From the NCBI GenBank assembly GCA_900660155.1, contig CABFPE010000212.1, forward strand, positions 846,997-910,996: 64,000 nucleotides of DNA, written 5' to 3'. The translations under genes and the position numbers were made by a program. This document shows positions 58,901 to 64,000 of the stretch, in pieces (the stretch's first letter is position 1; each line of letters starts with the position of its first letter). The notes under the pieces were generated by a model. It did not search any database, had not been told where the DNA came from, and worked only from the letters and a program-made list of their open reading frames with translations. The stretch comes from Hofstenia miamia. Lineage: Eukaryota > Xenacoelomorpha > Acoela > Hofsteniidae.

Positions 58901-59774
58901 TTAGTATGTGCTGGTCTAATTAACACAGCAAAATTTTCCTCATCACAATTTAATGATAAGCAGTATTTATTAAATAATATTGAAAGTATTTTATATTCAT
59001 TCATTTAAATAATCAAGACCTGTAATTCAAGTTGGCTAAAATGGTTTTACAAAATTAGCCTTAAATGCCAAAAATATTTAAAAAGATATTTATATATGAT
59101 GAAAGCTGAGGAATATATAGGACATACTGATATATGTTGCCAGCCTTATTTCAACAACATAATAATAAATACATGTAATACACAAATATTATATTTACAA
59201 GCTCCTGTAAGCTACTTGGTAACAATGCTTCTTTCTCTTAACTATTTATATCTGTGTTACTAAGCTAAGAAATTTTCAGTGATTTTTTTGATTCATTGGT
59301 CAATTTAGCATTATTTGCGTAATTGTAATTGTTTTCTATATTAATAAATTGCAAAATTTACTTGAACAATTTCTAATCATTTTCTTTTCTGGTAGGTAAT
59401 CTAACATATTCCATAATAATAAAGAATACATCATTTATGACGATTTTCTTAGTGACTTTATGCAGACGACAAACATCTCATTAATCAATGAAATAATATT
59501 TTTTAACATAAATAAAAGAATTTAATCATGCAAATTCAAATTAAAAAAAACACAAATATTGCTATTATGTAGAAAAATCTAAATTCATGATAGGGTAATG
59601 TAGCTTTTAAGATTTCTGAAAAATATTTATCTAAGCAATAATGTGCAAAACGTCAAAAATAATAATATTACATTGTTAGTGATTTTGCTTTAATATATAA
59701 TATATACTACTACTACTACTATATGTCTTCTATTCGCTATTAATATAACGATCTATAAATTTAACAAAAATAAG
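58901..59774. other. Gene-free stretch
   Basis: Nothing recognised apart from a short (ACT)n run near 59,707. Confidence 0.35.
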
Positions 59775-60320
59775 TTATTTATAAAAAGTTCTTATTATTC
59801 TGCAATTATTGCAGAAACAAGATAAAAACCAGGAGCAAACATTATCAGTGGTGAAATACTCCTTAACATGAAATTCCATGAATCTGATAAGTTGGTTTTT
59901 AAATGCATAAGGTTTATCGAAAATATCAACAGAAGTATTGATTATTATGTAATTGGCCATGTAGATTACTCGATCCCAAAAATTATTANTTCTCTCAATT
60001 GAATTATAGTTTTGTTGTTCAGGAACTCCAGTTAAAATTAGTACATTAGGATTAACTGGTCTAGATGCTGGTAGTGATTGAATTATAGATGAGCTTGAAG
60101 CTTTACAAATATCTTGATTGAGTTTTGTGATATTCATTGAGTATTTTTCAATTTCATTCGTAATACTATCCAGTTTTGAGTTTATTTCATTGAATAAAAG
60201 CTTATCATCTTCATGTGTTAGAACCAATGTTTTTAAAGCAGATTGTGCTTGGCGATGTGTCAGAGACATTATTTGAGTTTCCGATAGTGATAATACAATT
60301 TCTTTCTTTGAAAGATCCAT
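59775..60320 (-). CDS. LINE ORF1-like protein (coiled coil plus NVLIxGVPE motif), possibly intact
   Basis: 181 codons starting MDLSKKEIVLSLSETQIMSL. Residues about 35-75 form a coiled-coil-like heptad stretch (NEINSKLDSITNEIEKYSMN). Then comes PNVLILTGVPEQ, which resembles the N-(V/I)-(V/L)-I-x-G-(I/V)-P-E block at the start of the RNA-binding domain of LINE ORF1 proteins. The C-terminal third does not fit that family and may be out of frame, so the protein may be truncated. An N at 59,989 leaves one residue unknown. No ORF2 lies downstream on the minus strand. A host gene cannot be excluded. Confidence 0.4.
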   Translation of the reverse strand: MDLSKKEIVLSLSETQIMSLTHRQAQSALKTLVLTHEDDKLLFNEINSKLDSITNEIEKYSMNITKLNQDICKASSSSIIQSLPASRPVNPNVLILTGVPEQQNYNSIERXNNFWDRVIYMANYIIINTSVDIFDKPYAFKNQLIRFMEFHVKEYFTTDNVCSWFLSCFCNNCRIIRTFYK

Positions 60321-60449
60321 TTTTCGAAAATGATTGAAAATAATTTAATTTATATGTATTTTCTTTATTACGAATCAAGAGATAATTGCAAATTCCAAAC
60401 GTTCGTAATTTCCCACCATATATTATATATATATGTATATATATGTATA

Positions 60450-61074
60450 TATATATATTAAAATAATTAATTTATCTGATCAAATTCTCACTAAGGAGGA
60501 AGAAATGGCTTTGTCTTTAGGAAATAAAATATCATGGCCAAAAAAGATTGAGAAAAATTTAGCAAACTTTGAAACAGAGTTTATATTTTCACAATTATTG
60601 AAATCAAAAAACCAAGTGAAATTGGATATGCTGAACTGAAAATCTAAGTGAAATCAATATTTAATAATTACATAAACAAAAAATTTTATATTCCCCCTGA
60701 ATTAATGTAACTTAAAAATGTAATTAAAGATCTAGACAAAGACCAAAAGTATTTACATATCAAAAATTTGATAAAGTAAATGGTATTGTTGTAGATAATA
60801 AAAAGAGATACACTGCAGAAAAGATAAAAGTCTTAGATGATGAGACAAAAATCAAAGAGGTTTTGCTAAATAATAATAGAACGTCTACGTATATATTACA
60901 ATCTCAAGAAAAATTCAATAAAAAACTTCTTCAAATGAAAAATTTGGGAGAAATCTACAAAAAAGAGTATAATAATTGCTTTCATAACACTGGCTGTCAA
61001 TCACTAAGAATATACAGTTTTTGTAAAATACATAAAGATGCAACATCTCCACCCTATAGAGACTGTCAGTATTG
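60450..61074 (+). pseudogene. Penelope-like element, N-terminal part, cut by an LTR element
   Basis: INLSDQILTKEEEMALSLGN at the start matches the N-L-S-x-L-x-E-x-x-x-LS-G block of Penelope-like proteins. Later, SQEKFNKKLLQMK and LRIYSFCKIHKDA correspond to the (L/R)-Y-G-L-P-K-I-H-K block, and the frame shifts just before the expected RPIVS motif. At 61,075 the similarity stops exactly where the terminal repeat of the LTR element begins. Several shifts and stops lie in the middle part. Confidence 0.7.
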
Positions 61075-61195
61075 TGTTTACAGTAATTAATACGGAAGAA
61101 GTTATAGGTGTGATTGACAGGCACGCATGTTTAACATTGTTTAAATGGTTTAGTAGTAAAATAAATGATAAAGAAGTTAAGTTAATAAGCCAACA
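61075..61195 (+). repeat. Left long terminal repeat
   Basis: Begins TGTTTACAGTAATTAATACG. The right boundary is estimated at CA before TTGGTGCAGTGAATG, which would be the primer-binding region, giving a short repeat of about 120 bases. The length is uncertain because the partner is cut by the window end. Confidence 0.6.
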
Positions 61196-63939
61196 TTGGT
61201 GCAGTGAATGAAACCTACCTACAATTCAGATTTTTCGGCCTGGGAATGCATTCTGGATTCAAAGATGTTTCTATTTCTAAGAAAAAATTACAAGGAAGAG
61301 AATGATAAAAACGGTTTCCAAAAAGAGCAACTGAAAATAGCCATGTTGGGGACAAATGTAGATGAGAGCATTTTGAAACACTCAATCAAAATCAAGGATG
61401 ACAGCACAACATACACAACACCTCTGATGATTTTCCGGAAGTCAGGACTCATGACGACTGGGATCTTTTCAATGATTGCTCTAAACGGCTAGCTGTTGTT
61501 GGTTATTCCTTTGCTACCTGGATCGTGCTTTTGAGGTAAAAAAATTTTAGATGTTAGCATTAGGAATCTTTACCAGTCCAAAGATTTTAAGAAAATGGCC
61601 AAGGTAATTCTGTTTTTAGATAAAATGGAGTGGGTGTAACAAGTTGCTGGGATAAAACATGCCATAGTGGCTGCTATTATGAACTATAGTTCGTGGCGCA
61701 CTATGAAATTTTTCAAATGTTGTAAACTTGGGCATTTTAGGCAATTCTGTTGGTCGACAATTGACGAACAGAAAAACGGGGCAAACCCCAGTCTATGAAA
61801 TCATAATCTGTGGCTGAGGTTACAATTGCTGAATGCTATTGTAAATGTTTTAGAGGGCACTTAATGAAAGTGAAATGCTTGTAAGATTCCGGCAGTAGTA
61901 TTAATGTTATGTTGTTAAACTTTGCAGTAGTTGGCATTGTCATATTATAAAAGCAAGAGGAACTTTTTATTAGTGAATGGACAAATACATTAGTGGTGGA
62001 ACTGCATGCGTGGATCTATGTTTTAATGGTGTTGAGAAAACTGTTGAATTTAGTGTTCTCTATAATCCAATTCACGACTGATTCTGGGAGTTCCAGGCAT
62101 GCAACAGTTTGAAGTATTTTTGACTTTTGCTTCTATTGTTCCCAATATAGGTCACTCTACTTATTTTGCCAGTTTTGGACTGGAACTATTTAAAGGTCAG
62201 AAACAACTGCTATTATATGCTGTCATCAAATCAGACCAATTTAGAGAAATCGCTAAAAATACTTATTTCTATGCCTTCTCAAGAAAGTAAAGGGTGAATA
62301 AAATGCAAATTGTCCAAAATCTAGCAACTTAGCAAACATTTCCTTTAAAGAAAGGCAGCACTACAATGCACATTGCTTCATCCAGAAAGATTTCGTGACG
62401 GTATAAAAATGCATGCCAATTTAGAACAATCGCTAAACATATTTTTTATTCCATGTATTAAGGTAGCAAGAAATATTTCATGTAACGTTCCAAGAGTGTG
62501 AAAGGAAAGGTCGTATGGACCGAATTGTGTCGATCCTCCTTTGAAAGTATTACTAAAATGCTGAGTACTGATCTCACCTTAAAATTCCCGGATTTCTAGA
62601 AAAGTTTCAATTGCACGTTGACGCAAGTAATGTTGCTATGGGCGCTCATTTACATCAAGGAGTAGGCTCATTGGGATACCTTAGTCGCACTTTTAATGCT
62701 CGTGAACGCAATTATTCCGCAACAGATCGAGAATTTTGTTCCTTAGCTAATGCACTCAAACATTTTCGTCATATTATTTACTACTATAAAACCACGGTTT
62801 TTATGGATCACAACTCTTTGATTGGTCTTATAAACAAAAGACCAGCTGCAAATGGACAACATGCCAGATATTTGATGGACATGGCAGACTTCGATATAAC
62901 TGTTCAATGTGTTGCTGGAAAAGCTAATCCGGTTGGGACTAATTCAGCCGAAAAGCTGACGTCGCTTGTTTCAGCAGTCATTTAAATCCTCTGTCTCCCT
63001 CTTTTAAATTGAAAACGAATTTCTGTTACGTCTTTCAACTGATAATTTGACGGATAAGACTATCATAATTCAGGCATTTTAGTGTAAGCAAGGTAGGAGA
63101 AGCCTTGCTGGATGCTGGCTATTGGAATAAAAATATGTGATCATGTATTGCAGCTATTACAGTAAAATGTGGTATATGTGCTCGAGCAAAAAATAAAATA
63201 GCCAATAAGTCCTCTACTGGACAATTTCCAAGACTGGACACAGTGCAATCCTGAGAGTTCGTGACAATTGATATTGTGGGTCCTCTACCTACATTAAACT
63301 GTTACAGGTTGATTGTGACAATGGTAGATCACGCGTCAAAATTTCTGGCAGCAGTACCCACGAATAATATTAGTCCAAAACGAATTGTGCAATTGTTTGT
63401 AAACACTGGTTGCATCTGTTTGGACCTCCACGGGTTTTGAATTCAGACAAAGGTCGATAATTTGATTCAATATTGTTTAGTGAACTGCTGAAACCACACA
63501 AAATTTGTGCTAACAATACCTCCATCTGTCATCCCCAAGGCAGTGGTGTGATAGAAATAATGCATTCTACTTTAAAAGACAGACTACGATCAATGGCATT
63601 GGAAGAATCATTTTGGGCCAGCGGTATATCAGAAGCAATCTTCAACATTAATCGACATGAGAACACTACTGGAAGCTTTGCATATAAGCTGGCGTGTGGT
63701 TTTCAGCCCAAAGAAAGCCCCTGGTGACTGATCAAATGTAAGCCAACGACAATCTTGTATTCTACCCTGCCCAACTGCAATCTACCCAAATTTACACAAA
63801 GAATTTCCTACCAAGAACAATTCTGTCGCCTCGTTTTGGAGACAAGATCGCTGTTGTTGAAAGATTATCTGAACAACTAGTGAGAGCAACAAATAGCAAT
63901 ATCTATAACCTGTCTAACTGCAAAGCTGTGTTTAACTGG

Positions 63940-64000
63940 TGTTTACAGTACTCAATACGGAAAAGGTTATAGGTGTGATTGACGGCACGCGTGTTTCACA
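63940..64000 (+). repeat. Right long terminal repeat, partial
   Basis: TGTTTACAGTACTCAATACG and the following 40 bases align to the left repeat. The rest lies outside the window. Confidence 0.75.

Larger units (their letters stand above)
61075..64000 (+). mobile_element. Ty3/gypsy-type LTR retrotransposon fossil
   Basis: Starts with TGTTTACAGTA, and a matching repeat begins at 63,940 and runs off the window. The two repeats agree at about 89% over 62 bases, so the insertion is not recent. Parts recognised in order are a gag nucleocapsid-like zinc knuckle (about 61,715-61,755), an RNase H domain (62,600-62,985, HVDASNVAMGAHL and ERNYSATDREF), and an integrase core and C-terminal side (63,250-63,730, DIVGPLPT and HPQGSGVIE). 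The RNase H and integrase sequences are of Ty3/gypsy type. The element is broken, with numerous breaks. It is inserted in the Penelope-like fragment. Confidence 0.8.

Noticed and set aside
1-64000. CRISPR arrays, tRNA or rRNA genes, bacterial operons
   Set aside because: No spaced identical repeats, cloverleaf-like sequences, rRNA-like stretches or tightly packed co-directional genes were seen. Small RNA genes could be missed by eye.

Overview
The window looks like a draft assembly of an AT-rich invertebrate animal genome. Evidence for this is spliced seven-transmembrane receptor genes with phase-0 GT-AG introns, a tandem CCCH zinc-finger gene with a downstream AATAAA, and a dense mix of animal-type transposons (LINEs, Penelope-like elements, Tc1/mariner, hAT-type MITEs, Ty3-type LTR). 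I cannot name the phylum. A cnidarian, tunicate or flatworm would all fit the base composition and repeat content. No bacterial operons, CRISPR arrays, rRNA or tRNA genes were recognised.

Layout. 0-1.3 kb is a duplicated 528-base block next to a single N. 3.6-4.6 kb holds a LINE fragment (minus) and a 90-base tandem repeat. 4.96-5.5 kb is an intact CCCH zinc-finger gene (minus). 6-20.8 kb is mostly gene-free, with TA microsatellites, a foldback-like block at 12-12.9 kb, several MITEs and a Penelope-like fragment. 22.1-23.7 kb is a Tc1 element with inverted-repeat/direct-repeat ends. 24-25 kb is a 1000-N gap. 26.2-31.3 kb contains receptor gene A, preceded by a truncated third copy of its first coding exon. 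32.8-34.8 kb has a 640-base duplication around an N, plus MITEs. 36.7-38.6 kb is a long-TIR element around a second 1000-N gap. 39.4-44.2 kb has two decayed LINEs in opposite orientation, one carrying a MITE. 46-47.3 kb is a DD41D mariner-like element (minus). 49.6-55.5 kb is receptor gene B, whose intron holds several retroelement fragments. 58-58.9 kb resembles a fossil protein-primed DNA polymerase. 59.8-64 kb holds a LINE ORF1-like reading frame, a Penelope-like fragment, and a Ty3-type LTR fossil inserted into that fragment and running off the window.

Host genes. Receptors A and B are same-strand paralogues about 23 kb apart. They have identical coding-exon sizes (279 and 648 bases, 308 residues) and the same phase-0 junction directly after the conserved TM3 cysteine region. 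They form a local receptor cluster. The CCCH gene looks like an mRNA-binding regulator and has no evident functional link to them.

The oddest signal is a cluster of exact 10-base tandem duplications: seven in the Tc1 element, which also has a 40-base one, and six in a 527-base hAT-type MITE. I saw only two elsewhere outside simple repeats. Several sites in the transposase stay in frame with flanking conserved motifs, so simple 10-base insertion does not explain them. An assembly cause must be excluded first, because this assembly also carries unmerged duplicate contig ends.
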